64,000 nt of DNA from Myxococcales bacterium (GCA_021787845.1 JAJYLH010000008.1:62001-126000); one strand, 5' to 3'. Shown: positions 8,338 through 17,753, counted from the first letter of the stretch. The notes: generated by a model from the letters alone, not told the origin. Translations and numbers: made by a program.

Positions 8338-9231
8338 ATGATCGTCATGGACAAGGTTCAGAAGCTGTTGCAGGCGGTGCTGGTCGCCCGGGGCGCGAAG
8401 GTGATGCGTCGCGACATCGCCGGCTCGTCGATGCAGTGGTACGAGCTCGACGGCGAGCCGGGCGCGCCGCCGGCGGTCTTCGTGCATGGTCTGGGTGGGG
8501 CGGCGACCAACTTCTTCTCCGTCCTCCCTCCCCTGCGCAAGAGCTTCTCGCGCCTCTACGTGCCGGACCTGCCAGGCCACGGCTTCACCCTTCTCGCGCC
8601 GGGCGAAGCGCCGCGGGACACCCTCGGCCACTTCGCCGCCCTGAACGGTTTTCTCGACGCGGTCGTCCGCGAGCCCGCCGTCCTGGTGGGCAACTCCTTG
8701 GGGGGAGCGCTGTCGATCGGCATCGGCCTCGTGCGCCCGCAAACCCTGGGCTTGGGCTTGCTCTCCCCGGCAGGGGCGCCGCTCGGCGGCGACGACGTGA
8801 CGCAGCTCAAGGAGCATTTCCATCTCGCCACCCGGCGCGACGCGGTCCGGATGGTCGGGCGGATGATGCACCGGCGGCCGCCCGGAACCTGGCTCGTCGC
8901 GCGCGACCTGCGGGAGGCGTTCGACTCGCCGGTCGTCCACGGCGTCGTCGACCAGACCAGCGCGGGCGATTCCCTCGACCGGGAACGGCTGCGCGCGCTG
9001 AAGATGCCGGTGACGCTGGTGTGGGGCGAGTCCGACAGAATCCTACCGCGCAGCTCCCTCGACTACTTCCGCGATGCGCTGCCGCCGGGTGCGCACATCG
9101 AGGTGTTCGAACGCTGCGGTCACGTGCCGATGATCGAGCGTCCCCGGCGCACGGTCCGGGTGCTCGCGAGGCTCGCGCGCGAGGCGGCCGAGTACCGGCG
9201 CGGCGCCGTCCCGAGCCGTCGGGCAGGGTGA
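8338..9231 (+). CDS. Alpha/beta hydrolase
   Basis: This 297-residue serine hydrolase has the oxyanion motif VHGLGG near 55, the nucleophile elbow GNSLGG near 118, the acid in WGESDRILP near 235 and the catalytic His in CGHVPMIERP near 263, so the triad is complete. The start at ATG 8338 is favoured by AGGAG five bases upstream; a TTG 15 bases earlier and an ATG 9 bases later are also in frame. There is no signal peptide, so it is probably cytoplasmic. Closest in style to esterase/lipase and C-C hydrolase-type family members; the substrate cannot be told from sequence. It follows the cytochrome lipoprotein by about 30 bp and may be co-transcribed. Confidence 0.9.
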   Translation: MIVMDKVQKLLQAVLVARGAKVMRRDIAGSSMQWYELDGEPGAPPAVFVHGLGGAATNFFSVLPPLRKSFSRLYVPDLPGHGFTLLAPGEAPRDTLGHFAALNGFLDAVVREPAVLVGNSLGGALSIGIGLVRPQTLGLGLLSPAGAPLGGDDVTQLKEHFHLATRRDAVRMVGRMMHRRPPGTWLVARDLREAFDSPVVHGVVDQTSAGDSLDRERLRALKMPVTLVWGESDRILPRSSLDYFRDALPPGAHIEVFERCGHVPMIERPRRTVRVLARLAREAAEYRRGAVPSRRAG

Positions 9232-9339
9232 GCGGTGCCCGACAGCGGCACCGAGAAATTGACCGTCCCGCGCCGGGGAGGCGATACTCGTCGGGCGTTT
9301 TCTCCTCTTGAGGCCGCGCGCGCGGCTCGCCGGGTGCGG

Positions 9340-11244
9340 ATGCCCGCCAAGCTCTTGATCGTCGCGATGTTGCTCGCCGGGTTGGCGCCGGCGACCGCCC
9401 GCTCGGCGCCACCGCCGAACCCGGATGCGCAGCCGCGGAAGCAAGCGGTTGCGCCGGCGTCGACTGGAAACGCCGCTAGTGGACAGAAGCGGTCTCATTC
9501 GCCGGGAGCGGTGAAGCCTGGCGGGCAGACAGCCGCGGCGACGTCAATCGGTCAGCAGAAGCCTTCCAGCCCGACGCCACCGGTCACGGCGAGCGCGGCG
9601 TCGCGAAAAGCCGTGGCGAAGGCCACGGCGGCGCCGGCGGCCGCGACTGACGACGCGGCGGGGGCGGATTCGACCGACGCGACCGGCATCGAGGAGCAGG
9701 TCACGCAGAGCAGCCGGGAGCTGCAGGAGATGCAGCAGGCCGAGGACCAGGCGCTCTCGGCGACGGTGGGGGGCCCCCGGGGTGTGCACCTGCTCGGGGT
9801 GGCGAACCCGCTCAGGCTGCGAGCGGCGGACCCGTTCGGGCGGGAGACGGCGGGAGAGACTCCTGCAGCGCTACCGCAGCTCGGCGACGCAGGCGAGGTG
9901 CTCCAGGAGCTGAGCGGGATCGATCTCGCCACCTTGAAGCGGCAGTACGACATTCCGGTCGAGGTGAACGACGACGTCATCGCGTGCATCCGGTTCTTCC
10001 AGACCGGGGGGCGGAAATGGTTCACGAAGTGGCTCGAGCGCAGCCACGTGTGGATTCCGGTGGAGCGGCCGATTCTCGCGCAGGAAGGGGTGCCGCTCGA
10101 CCTCGTGTACCTGTCGATGATCGAGAGCGGGTTCTCGGAGTACGCCTATTCGTGGGCGAGCGCGAGCGGGCTGTGGCAGTTCGTGCGGGGGACGGGGCGG
10201 CTCTACGGAGTCCGCGACGATTTCTGGGTGGACGAGCGGCGCGACCCGGTCAAAGCGACGCGGGCGGCGGCGCAGTACCTGAAGAGCCTGCACGACCAGT
10301 TCGGGGACTGGTACCTCGCCTGGGCGGCGTACAACGCCGGCGCGGGCCGGATTCAGGCGGCGATCAACCGCTACGGCACGCGCGATTTCTGGCAGCTCGC
10401 CCACGACGGCCGCGCTTTGCGCCCGGAGACCAAGCAGTACGTGCCGAAGCTCATCGCCGCCGCGTTGATCGCCAAGCACCCGAAGCGCTTCGGCTTTGCC
10501 GATCCGGTGGTGCCCAGCGCACCGTACCGGTACGACGAGGTGGAGGTGCCCGACGCGACCGACCTGGCGGTGGTCGCGCGCGCGGCGGGGGTCTCCACCG
10601 CTGCCGTCCAGCGTCTCAACCCGGCGCTGCGGCGCTGGTGCACGCCGCCCAGGCGGGCGGGCCACGGCTACCTCGTCAAGCTGCCATTCGGCACCAAGGT
10701 TCGGTTCCTCGCCGAGTTCGCGAAGATCAAGCCGAGCCAGCGGCTGACCTTCCGCCACCATCGCATCCATCGCGGCGACACCCTGGGCGCCATCGCGCGG
10801 GCATTCCGGACGCCGCTGTTCGCGATCGAGCGGCTCAACCACATCCGCAATCCGCGCCGGCTCCGCCTGGGCCAGGAAATCATCATCCCGTTGCCGACCC
10901 AGCTCGCGAAGTACTATCCGGACCGCCCTGACCGCTTTCAGGCGAGGCGCCGGGTCCGACCTGGCTGGCAGCGCCACGCGCGTCGTTGGCGGCGCCGGTC
11001 GGCGCGGGTCGCCTGGCGCGGCCGGAACCGGTCCCGTCGCGTCGCCCGCGGCCGGTACGTCGTGCGCGCCGGCGACACGGTCTGGTCCATCGCGCAGAAG
11101 TTCGGGGTGGCGGTGGGCGAGCTGCGTCGCTGGAACCGGCTCTCGTGGCGGGCGATGCACCGGCTCCAGGTCGGACGGATGCTGGTCGTCGCCCCCCGGA
11201 ACCGCCGCCGGGCAGCCAGGGAGACCGGCGAAGAGGGCGGGTAG
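9340..11244 (+). CDS. mltD: Membrane-bound lytic murein transglycosylase D-like, two LysM domains
   Basis: This periplasmic enzyme cleaves the MurNAc-GlcNAc bond of peptidoglycan to leave 1,6-anhydro ends. From ATG 9340 it is 634 residues with a signal sequence (LLIVAMLLAGLAPATARSA). A low-complexity Ala/Thr/Pro region follows, then an SLT domain (about 240-385) with the catalytic Glu in MIESGFSEYAYS near 262, ASGLWQF, and the AYNAGAGRI motif. Two LysM peptidoglycan-binding modules follow: RGDTLGAIARAFRTP (about 473-523) and RAGDTVWSIAQKFGV (about 573-620), joined by an Arg-rich stretch that is unusual for a periplasmic linker. The frame extends upstream to 9235 but lacks a signal there. It lies just downstream of the hydrolase gene and converges with phoH. 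Confidence 0.93.
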   Translation: MPAKLLIVAMLLAGLAPATARSAPPPNPDAQPRKQAVAPASTGNAASGQKRSHSPGAVKPGGQTAAATSIGQQKPSSPTPPVTASAASRKAVAKATAAPAAATDDAAGADSTDATGIEEQVTQSSRELQEMQQAEDQALSATVGGPRGVHLLGVANPLRLRAADPFGRETAGETPAALPQLGDAGEVLQELSGIDLATLKRQYDIPVEVNDDVIACIRFFQTGGRKWFTKWLERSHVWIPVERPILAQEGVPLDLVYLSMIESGFSEYAYSWASASGLWQFVRGTGRLYGVRDDFWVDERRDPVKATRAAAQYLKSLHDQFGDWYLAWAAYNAGAGRIQAAINRYGTRDFWQLAHDGRALRPETKQYVPKLIAAALIAKHPKRFGFADPVVPSAPYRYDEVEVPDATDLAVVARAAGVSTAAVQRLNPALRRWCTPPRRAGHGYLVKLPFGTKVRFLAEFAKIKPSQRLTFRHHRIHRGDTLGAIARAFRTPLFAIERLNHIRNPRRLRLGQEIIIPLPTQLAKYYPDRPDRFQARRRVRPGWQRHARRWRRRSARVAWRGRNRSRRVARGRYVVRAGDTVWSIAQKFGVAVGELRRWNRLSWRAMHRLQVGRMLVVAPRNRRRAARETGEEGG

Positions 11245-11544
11245 GGGCCGGTTTCTGGAGGCGGTCCTTCGGCGCGCTCGCTCGACGATCCGACCGATCG
11301 GTCGGATCGGCGGCGCTGACGCCATGACTTCCGCTCTAACGGAAGGCTGGCGCCGGAAAAATCAGTGGCGCAGGGCCTCCGGCCCGGCAAGCGTCGGGTT
11401 TCGCGAGCCGCTATGGCCAGAGGCCCATCGCCGCCGTTTGTGACCGGGGTCGGGGCTTGGAGCGGAGTCATCGCCCGCCCACGCCCCAGGCGCCGGCGCG
11501 ACCGACGAGGAATGGTTCGCCGGGCGCCCCAGGCCGACCCGCGT
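11245..11544. other. Intergenic region between convergent mltD and phoH
   Basis: This 300-bp gap holds no gene. Its only distinctive element is the 24-bp palindrome at 11286-11309, well placed to act as a bidirectional terminator although it has no T-tract. Confidence 0.6.
11286..11309. repeat. CCGATCGG-type perfect palindrome, copy 2
   Basis: This is a 24-bp perfect palindrome whose half-site is CGATCCGACCGA. It sits between the ends of two convergent genes. It is the same motif family as 3372-3394 and 59834-59880. Confidence 0.85.
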
Positions 11545-12861
11545 TCAGAGCACCGTCGCCGCGAGCTCAGCGAGAGGGCTTCTCTCTCCCTTGACGAGGG
11601 AGACGTGGCCGGCGAGCTTCTCGCTCTTGAATTTGTTGACCACGTGGATGAGGCCGTTGTTGGTGGCGTCGACGTAGGGGTTGTCGATCTGCCAGGGGTC
11701 GCCGGTGAGGACGATCTTCGTCGCCTCTCCCGCGCGGGTGAGGATGGTCTTCACCTCGTGCGGCGTCAGGTTCTGCGCCTCGTCGACGATGATGTACTGC
11801 CCGGGAATGCTGCGGCCGCGGATGTACGTCAACGGCTCGATCGCGATGATCCCGAGGTCCAAGAGCTCCCGATACGACCGCCCGCTCTTCTTGTCCTTTT
11901 GCGACAAGCCCATCAGGAACTCGACGTTGTCGAAGATCGGCTGCATCCACGGGTTGAGCTTCTCCTCGACGCTGCCGGGGAGGTAGCCGATGTCGCGGCC
12001 GAGCGGAAAGATGGGCCGGCTGACGAGGAGGCGGGTGAAGACCTGCTCCTCCATCGTCTTCTGCAGACCAGCAGCGATGGCGAGGAGCGTCTTCCCGGTC
12101 CCGGCCTTGCCGACGATGGTGACGAGCTTGATCTCGTCGTTGAGCAACAGGTCGAGAGCGAACGCCTGCTCCTTGTTGCGCGCCCGGATGCCCCAGACGC
12201 CGCCTTGCATCGTCTTGATGATGGGGACGTAGCGGTCCTTCCCCGGATGGTACTTGGCGAGCGCGGTGTGGCTCAGGTTCGTCTCGTCCTTGAGGATGAC
12301 GTATTCGTTGGGGGCGTGGTCGCTCGACTCCGGCTGGAGCTCTCCCGCCTGATAGAAGCGGTCGATCTCCTCTTTCGGCAGAGTCACCTCGCGCACGCCG
12401 GTGTAGTACTCGCGCTCTTCGACCTTGTCGTGCTCGTAGTCCTCGGTCTCCAACCCCAGCGCGTCGGCCCGGATGCGCAGGTTGACGTCCTTGGTGAGAA
12501 AGACGGTCCGGCGCCCCTCGGATGCGCCCTTGTCCCGGACCGCCATCGCCACCGAGAGGATGCGGGCGTCCGCCTTGTGCGCGTCGAGCACCGCCGGCAG
12601 TTGCACGCCCTCGAGAGCGACGAAGAGCTTGCCGCCCCCCGGCAGCTCTACGCCCACCGACAGCGGTCCTAGACCCCGCAGCTCATCGAGCTGCCGCGAG
12701 ACCTGGCGCGCCGAGCGGCCCAGCTCGGAGAGCTCCCGCTTGAAGGAGTCGACCTCCTCCAGGACGTAGATGGGAATGAAGACGTCGTTGTCCTCGAACG
12801 AAAAGATCGCCCGCGAATCGTGGAGGAGGACGTTGGTGTCGAGCACGTAGTTCTTCTTCAT
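11545..12861 (-). CDS. phoH: PhoH-family protein (PIN domain plus PhoH ATPase)
   Basis: This 438-residue protein has an N-terminal PIN nuclease-like domain (1-140; acidic residues in VLDTNVLLHD, VLEEVDSFK and KADARIL) and a C-terminal PhoH P-loop ATPase. Walker A is GKAGTGKT at 251-258, and Walker B is in YIIVDEAQNLTPHE near 345, followed by TGDPWQID. This PIN-PhoH arrangement is the YlaK/PhoH2 type, whose members have been reported as ATP-dependent RNA helicases and ribonucleases. Its exact role in this organism is unknown. It is the last gene of the operon ftsB - diguanylate cyclase - CsgG-like - phoH; only 3 bp separate it from the gene before. Confidence 0.93.
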   Translation of the reverse strand: MKKNYVLDTNVLLHDSRAIFSFEDNDVFIPIYVLEEVDSFKRELSELGRSARQVSRQLDELRGLGPLSVGVELPGGGKLFVALEGVQLPAVLDAHKADARILSVAMAVRDKGASEGRRTVFLTKDVNLRIRADALGLETEDYEHDKVEEREYYTGVREVTLPKEEIDRFYQAGELQPESSDHAPNEYVILKDETNLSHTALAKYHPGKDRYVPIIKTMQGGVWGIRARNKEQAFALDLLLNDEIKLVTIVGKAGTGKTLLAIAAGLQKTMEEQVFTRLLVSRPIFPLGRDIGYLPGSVEEKLNPWMQPIFDNVEFLMGLSQKDKKSGRSYRELLDLGIIAIEPLTYIRGRSIPGQYIIVDEAQNLTPHEVKTILTRAGEATKIVLTGDPWQIDNPYVDATNNGLIHVVNKFKSEKLAGHVSLVKGERSPLAELAATVL

Positions 12862-12864
12862 TCG

Positions 12865-13962
12865 TCACTGAGCGGCGCCGGACGCGCCCATAGGGGCAGG
12901 GGAGCTGATGACCGAGACCGCTCCACCTCCCCGGGAGCCCGAGTGGAAAGGAAAGACGCAGAGACCGAAGCTGAAGGTTCCCGACAACGCCCCCGCGATG
13001 ACCAGCGCGGTGGAGGCGCCGCTGGGGGTCGCGTTCTTTCCCGCCGCCTCGGCCCAGACGCCGCCCACCGCGAGGAGCGCTCCCCCGAAGACGCCCCAGA
13101 CCCAAGGTTTTTTCAGGGTGGCGAGAAAGCCGCCGGAAGAGCGGGTGGCGGGAGGGGAGGCGCTCGCTGCGAAGGTCGGCACCGGTGTCGGGGGGCTCGA
13201 TTTCGCAGGGGTACCGGAAGGGGCGCCGGTCGCCGGCGGCGCTTTCGGTGCCTTCGGCAGGGCCGGCGCCTGCGTCGTGCCCGCCGCGGTCGGTGTGGTC
13301 GGTGTGGCGGGCGCGGCCGGCGCGGCCGCTGGGCTCGCGCTCGGGGAAGCCGGCTTCGGCGCCGCGAGAAGCTTCAAGTCGGCGATGGCCTTCTGTCCCG
13401 CGGCGAGCGCCCGCTGTCCCAGGCCGGGCGGCTGCGCTTGGGGGAATAGCTGCTGGACCAGCCCGGGCATGTCGTCGATGAGCTTCGATGCCTCGGTTTC
13501 CTTCTGGTAGGCGCTCCTGTCGACCTGCGCGGTGCCGACGTCGATCACCCGCAGGGTGAGCACGGTGTACCGGTCGATCTTCCCGAGAGAGCCGATGCAG
13601 AGCTTCTCGACGCCGAGAGACCCGGCGATTTCGGCCATGCAGGAGACGTCGCTGCAGCCGAGCATCGTCCGCTTCTGCTCCAGGCCGAGCAGGCTCTGCA
13701 CCTGGGCGCTCGTGGTCACCTCGAGGTCCGGCACCTTCCCGAGCTCGACCGCGAGCACGTCGGTCAGCGTCGCCGCGACGTCCTTGTTCACCCCCTGGGC
13801 GCGGATGTCGAAGACGGCGAGCTTGACCTTTCGCGCCTTCTTCGCCGGCTTCGCCTCCGCCGCCCGCCCGAGGGGCGCGGGCAGGGCGAGCGCGCAGCTA
13901 ATGAGCAGGATGACCGAACCGGACGGGCCACCGCGCACGGGTCGCTTCCTCCCGAGAAACAA
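12865..13962 (-). CDS. Exported CsgG/LpoB-like domain protein with Pro/Ala linker
   Basis: This 365-residue protein has an N-terminal signal (ISCALALPAPLGRAAEA). A domain of about 110 residues (about 45-155) resembles the CsgG/LpoB-type fold common in Myxococcota: KLAVFDIRAQGV, TDVLAVELGKV, and a Cys pair in MLGCSDVSCMAEIAGSLGV. Residues 200-275 are a Pro/Ala/Ser/Thr-rich linker. The C-terminal part has two hydrophobic stretches (about 285-340) that could anchor it in the inner membrane. The family is linked to outer-membrane assembly and stress sensing, but no specific role can be assigned. It lies between a diguanylate cyclase and phoH with gaps of 40 and 3 bp, so probably one transcript. 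Confidence 0.8.
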   Translation of the reverse strand: MFLGRKRPVRGGPSGSVILLISCALALPAPLGRAAEAKPAKKARKVKLAVFDIRAQGVNKDVAATLTDVLAVELGKVPDLEVTTSAQVQSLLGLEQKRTMLGCSDVSCMAEIAGSLGVEKLCIGSLGKIDRYTVLTLRVIDVGTAQVDRSAYQKETEASKLIDDMPGLVQQLFPQAQPPGLGQRALAAGQKAIADLKLLAAPKPASPSASPAAAPAAPATPTTPTAAGTTQAPALPKAPKAPPATGAPSGTPAKSSPPTPVPTFAASASPPATRSSGGFLATLKKPWVWGVFGGALLAVGGVWAEAAGKNATPSGASTALVIAGALSGTFSFGLCVFPFHSGSRGGGAVSVISSPAPMGASGAAQ

Positions 13963-14002
13963 GCGCCGTTCTACCAGAAAAGGCCGGCCACGCGCAGATG
14001 CC

Positions 14003-16294
14003 TCATCCGGCGGCGGGAGTGGTCGGTCGGTCGAGGCCGGCCAGGACCACGCGGTTTCGCCCGCCGCGCTTGGCCTCGTAGAGCGCCTCGTCGCTCGCCC
14101 GGGTCAGCTCCTCGAACGAGTGGCCGTGGGTCGGCAGCGCGCTGACGCCGAGGGACATCGTCACCTGGAGGGGGCCGGCGGTCGTCGGGACGGCCGCCGA
14201 TTCGAGGCGCCGCCGGATGCGCTCGGCCAGCTCCCGCGCGCCCTCGGCGCCGGTGTTCGGCAGCACCAGCACGAACTCCTCGCCGCCGAAACGGCCGACG
14301 ACGTCCGCTTCCCGCGCTTCCGCCTCGAGCGCCTGCGCCACCGCCTTGAGGACCTCGTCGCCGACGGCGTGCCCGTGGACGTCGTTGACCTTCTTGAAGT
14401 GGTCGACGTCGCACATGACGAGCGCCAGCGGTCTCTGGTAGCGGGAGGCCTCCTGGACAGCGCGATGGGCGAGGTCGTCGAGCTCACGCCGGTTGGAGAG
14501 GCCGGTGAGGCCGTCGATGGTGGCGAGGCGGGAGATCTCCGCGAGGGCGAGAGCGCGGGCGAGGGCGCCCGCCGCGAGGGGCGAGAGCGCTTCCAGTCGG
14601 CGCTTGGCCTCCGGGTCGACGGCGCCGCGGGCCTTCGCTCCGGCCACCAGGGTGCCGAGGGTCTTCCCTCCCGCGACCAGGGGAACCACCCGGAGGGAGC
14701 CGAGACCGGCGAGCTTCAGGTCGAAGAGCTTCACTCGCTCGAAGACCCCCGGCGGCCGCGCCGGCAGGGCGCTTCCGAGCCGCACCACGTGCGCGACGAT
14801 GCCGTCGTTGTCGTCGTAGACGAGCCCGTCCACCTCGCTCGCCCGCCCGCCTTCGGCCGCGACCACCCGGTGCGAGGTGCGGGAGCCCTCCCGCTCGACG
14901 AGGGTGAGCGCGGACAGGTCGAGCCCGCCGGCCAGCTCCCGGAGGAGCTTCACCGTGGCGCGGCCGACCTCGTCGATGGTGGCGGCGCGGTTGAGCTCCT
15001 CGGCGGCGCGCTGCATCCGGTCCTGCTGGTCCTTCGCCTGGTGCAGCTCGCCGACCAGCCGCTCCGCTTCCGCTGCCCGAGCGATCTGCGCGGCGACTTC
15101 GACCAGGTATTGCTCGTCCCGGTCGGTGAACGGCTCCGCCTCCAGCCGGTCGCACACGAGGACGCCCCGGACGTAACCGGTGCCTTCCACCGTCCGCTCG
15201 ATGACCGGGGCGGCGAGGACCGCGCGAATGGGCACCGAGCGGGTGTACCAGGTGATGCCGCCCATCTTGCCGGACGCCCGAATCGCTTGCGCGTGCCGGA
15301 GCACGCTGCCGAGGACCCCGTCGCCGGCCGGCAGCGGTCCCGCTTGGAGGAGCCCCGCCGGACAGCGGCCATCGCGCAGGGCGATGGTCTGGTCGTCGCC
15401 CGACAGCCAGTAGAGCGCGAGCGCGTGCGGGCCCAGGGCCACCTGAGCGCTTTCGAGGATCGAGCCGACCGCGCGTTCGACCTCGAGCACCGCGCCCAAG
15501 AGCATCCGGCCAGCGGTCGCCTCTTGCGCTTCTGCCGGCAGCCCGTCGCGCGAGCGGTCGGCGACGATCAGGCGCAGGCTACGGGCACTCTCCTCGGCGT
15601 CGCGCAGGCGCCGCTCGACCGCGTGCGTCTCGTAGGCGCGGGCGGCCGACAGCTTTGCCGAGAGCACGAGGTGGTAGAGGAGGGCGAAGACCACCATGAA
15701 GCCCACCTGCACCGAGAGCGCCCGCCAGTCGGAGAGGAGCGCATCCGTGCTGGCGAAGCGCAGCACGTCGGCGGCGACGCAAGCGCCCACCAGGCCGAGA
15801 GTGGCCCGCCGGGGAAGCGGCGCGATGGCGAAGAAGGCCGCGAGCAGGTAGACGAGCGGGTAGAGGTGGCTGTCGCGGTCGCCGCTGAGCTGGACGATGG
15901 CGTAGGCGAGGTCCAAGAGGACGAGCCCGAGCGCGAAATCGAGCCGCACAGGAACGCGGCGCCCGTGGGACCAGCGGGAGAAGCGCCAGGCGACGGCGAC
16001 GAGGGCCAGGAGGGCGAGAGGCAGGGCGAGCGTCCAGCCGGGGATCGGCAGCGGTCTCGTATAGCCGCCCGCGACGAAGAGGGCGGCGAAGGCGAGGCCG
16101 AGCCCGGCGAGCCCGTGGCGGCGGGTGGCGCGCAAGAACCGCTCGAGCGGGGGCGCCACCCGGAGGCGGGCGACGGGGCGGGCGGCGAGGTCGCGTCGGG
16201 CGCGGGCGCGGGCGACGGCGGAAGGGGAGGGAATGCGTCCCGGCGGCGCTGCCGGAGGGCGGGAAAGGCGCGGTTGAGCCAGAGCGTTCGCCAT
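14003..16294 (-). CDS. Membrane diguanylate cyclase with tandem GAF domains
   Basis: This 763-residue signalling enzyme is predicted to make cyclic di-GMP. It has an Arg/Pro-rich N terminus and about six hydrophobic segments between residues 60 and 220. Two GAF-like sensory regions follow (about 255-420 and 425-590), then a GGDEF domain with the active-site signature RFGGEEF near 668. An RxxD inhibitory site (READ) lies five residues before GGEEF, so product inhibition is expected. The substrate-binding region DHFKKVNDVHGH is intact, so the enzyme should be active. It is immediately downstream of ftsB (27 bp) in an operon with the CsgG-like gene and phoH, hinting at a link between c-di-GMP and the envelope or division. 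Confidence 0.92.
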   Translation of the reverse strand: MANALAQPRLSRPPAAPPGRIPSPSAVARARARRDLAARPVARLRVAPPLERFLRATRRHGLAGLGLAFAALFVAGGYTRPLPIPGWTLALPLALLALVAVAWRFSRWSHGRRVPVRLDFALGLVLLDLAYAIVQLSGDRDSHLYPLVYLLAAFFAIAPLPRRATLGLVGACVAADVLRFASTDALLSDWRALSVQVGFMVVFALLYHLVLSAKLSAARAYETHAVERRLRDAEESARSLRLIVADRSRDGLPAEAQEATAGRMLLGAVLEVERAVGSILESAQVALGPHALALYWLSGDDQTIALRDGRCPAGLLQAGPLPAGDGVLGSVLRHAQAIRASGKMGGITWYTRSVPIRAVLAAPVIERTVEGTGYVRGVLVCDRLEAEPFTDRDEQYLVEVAAQIARAAEAERLVGELHQAKDQQDRMQRAAEELNRAATIDEVGRATVKLLRELAGGLDLSALTLVEREGSRTSHRVVAAEGGRASEVDGLVYDDNDGIVAHVVRLGSALPARPPGVFERVKLFDLKLAGLGSLRVVPLVAGGKTLGTLVAGAKARGAVDPEAKRRLEALSPLAAGALARALALAEISRLATIDGLTGLSNRRELDDLAHRAVQEASRYQRPLALVMCDVDHFKKVNDVHGHAVGDEVLKAVAQALEAEAREADVVGRFGGEEFVLVLPNTGAEGARELAERIRRRLESAAVPTTAGPLQVTMSLGVSALPTHGHSFEELTRASDEALYEAKRGGRNRVVLAGLDRPTTPAAG

Positions 16295-16321
16295 CGTCGG
16301 ATAACCCTTCGTGCGATCGGG

Positions 16322-16618
16322 TCAACGCAGCTCGAACAGGAGCTCGTGGTTCTTCACGTACCCGCTTTCGCGTGCGGCCCGCTCGAGCCCGGCGGGGTCG
16401 CCGCGAATCGCCCGGGCCTGGCGCCGCAGGTCCGCCACCTGGGCCCGCAGCTTCGCGTTCTCGGTGTCGAGCCGCGCGAGGTCGGCGCCGAGCTTCGTCC
16501 ACAGCCGCAGCCCTTTCGGATCCCGGTAGAGCTTCAGGCCAAGGGCAGCGATGACGACCCCCGTCGCGGCCAGGAGCAGCCGCCGGCGACCGGAAGAGCG
16601 AGCGTTGGCGGAGCCCAT
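16322..16618 (-). CDS. ftsB: Septum formation initiator FtsB/DivIC-like
   Basis: This small 98-residue bitopic membrane protein has one transmembrane helix (LLLAATGVVIAALGLKLY), a coiled coil rich in Leu, Ala and Arg (about 45-75), and the C-terminal signature ARESGYVKNHELLFEL typical of FtsB/DivIC. These proteins bridge FtsQ/DivIB and FtsL in the divisome. The ATG at 16618 is preferred, with AAGG about six bases upstream; a GTG one codon earlier is possible. It is the first gene of a four-gene minus-strand operon and is divergent from the hypothetical gene at 16762, so its promoter must lie in the roughly 140-bp gap. Confidence 0.85.
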   Translation of the reverse strand: MGSANARSSGRRRLLLAATGVVIAALGLKLYRDPKGLRLWTKLGADLARLDTENAKLRAQVADLRRQARAIRGDPAGLERAARESGYVKNHELLFELR

Positions 16619-16761
16619 CACCGCCTTGCGAGCGTAGTCGCCGCCGGTGCCGGCGCAAGTTTTCGAACCGCTTGCCGGCCGCCCGGCGCGGGGCGAGACT
16701 CGCCTCGGCGGATGGCGGTTCTTGCGGGCGGGCCGGCGGCGAGGCCAGGGGAAGGGCGTCG

Positions 16762-17664
16762 ATGAACGCGCCGGGGATTTGGCTCGTCAGCCGGCGGGCG
16801 TTCCGGATGGCGACGAACGCGGGGCCGGGTGAGAAGCAGGAGGGGAGCCCCCCAGGGCTACCGCCGCTGTTCCCACCGTTGTCGCCGCATCCGGTGCACC
16901 TGGCGGCCGCCCGGGCGAACAGCACGGCTTTCGACGAGTTCCTGAAAGGCGCGGCCCGCGCCCTCGGTCAAGCGGTGGATCGCTGGGCGAGGCTGGCGGT
17001 CCTGGTCGGCGTGGAAGTCGAAGGCGCGTTCGCTCGCGGCGGAAGGTTGGTCGCGCCACCCTTGGAGCCGCTGATTATCCGCGCGTCGCCCCACCGGATG
17101 ACCCAGCAGCAGCGCTACCTTCGAGCGATAGCGCGTGCGGTCGGCTTGGCTTGGGACGAGTGGGCGCGCGGGTGCTCGGTTCCGGGGCTGCCCTGGATCT
17201 CCGCGGCCACGGCCCGGAACGGGGCGAACCCGGAATCCGGCTGGTCGGCGCCGCTCCTGCTTCTTTCATCTTCCGGCGAGGCGGCGCTCGGCCAGGAATC
17301 GCTCGCGCGGTCGATGACCCGGGCGTTCGCCGACCCGCGCGCGCCGCACCAGGGTCCGCTCTTCCAGGGGCTCGCGAGCGGCATTTCCACGATGTTCCTC
17401 GCCTGGATGACGCAGGCGCGGGTGACCCGGGTCGCCCTCCGGCGGCGCCCGCGCCCGGGGTCATCTCTCGGCATCGCCGCGATGGGGCCGGGCGGCCTCT
17501 TGAGCCCGCCCTCGGAGGCAGCGCTCCTGCTGAGCGTGACGCCGGGCGAAGTCGAGCGGTGGTCCGTCGCGGTGGAGACGCTGGAGAAGCGTGCGGCGGA
17601 GGTCGAGCGGCACGTGGACGAGGCGAGGCAAGCGCTCGCACCGGCACCTGAGCCGTCTCGATAG
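16762..17664 (+). CDS. Uncharacterised protein, C-terminal coiled coil
   Basis: This 300-residue protein is not recognised. The ATG at 16762 has GGAAGGG seven bases upstream; an ATG at 16807 is an alternative, and the frame is open further upstream. The sequence is mostly Ala/Arg/Leu with predicted helices. Residues about 75-215 include a hydrophobic stretch with several Trp, Gly and Pro residues but no transmembrane segment. The last 45 residues (from TPGEVERW) are a likely coiled coil. The composition somewhat resembles phasin-like or structural helical proteins, but no motif supports naming it. It is divergent from ftsB and followed by a repeat-filled gap. Confidence 0.6.
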   Translation: MNAPGIWLVSRRAFRMATNAGPGEKQEGSPPGLPPLFPPLSPHPVHLAAARANSTAFDEFLKGAARALGQAVDRWARLAVLVGVEVEGAFARGGRLVAPPLEPLIIRASPHRMTQQQRYLRAIARAVGLAWDEWARGCSVPGLPWISAATARNGANPESGWSAPLLLLSSSGEAALGQESLARSMTRAFADPRAPHQGPLFQGLASGISTMFLAWMTQARVTRVALRRRPRPGSSLGIAAMGPGGLLSPPSEAALLLSVTPGEVERWSVAVETLEKRAAEVERHVDEARQALAPAPEPSR

Positions 17665-17723
17665 CGAATCGGCGATTCCTGAGCGGGTGGCCAAGAAATC
17701 AGCCTGCTGGGCGGCGGACCGCG

Positions 17724-17753
17724 CGTCCCTCGACCGCGCTCTTCGATGAGCGG
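17724..17753 (+). repeat. Short dispersed repeat (CGTCCCTCGAC...GATGAGCGG)
   Basis: It matches 21421-21449 and 51746-51774 in the same orientation and 3468-3496, 17870-17898 and 21365-21390 in reverse. The shared ends are C(G/A)TCCCTCGAC and GATGAGCGG. Confidence 0.7.

Noticed and set aside
13532-16765. A 1077-codon plus-strand frame opposite the diguanylate cyclase
   Set aside because: It is the antisense shadow of a clearly real gene; the composition is Arg/Glu/Gly-rich with no family features.
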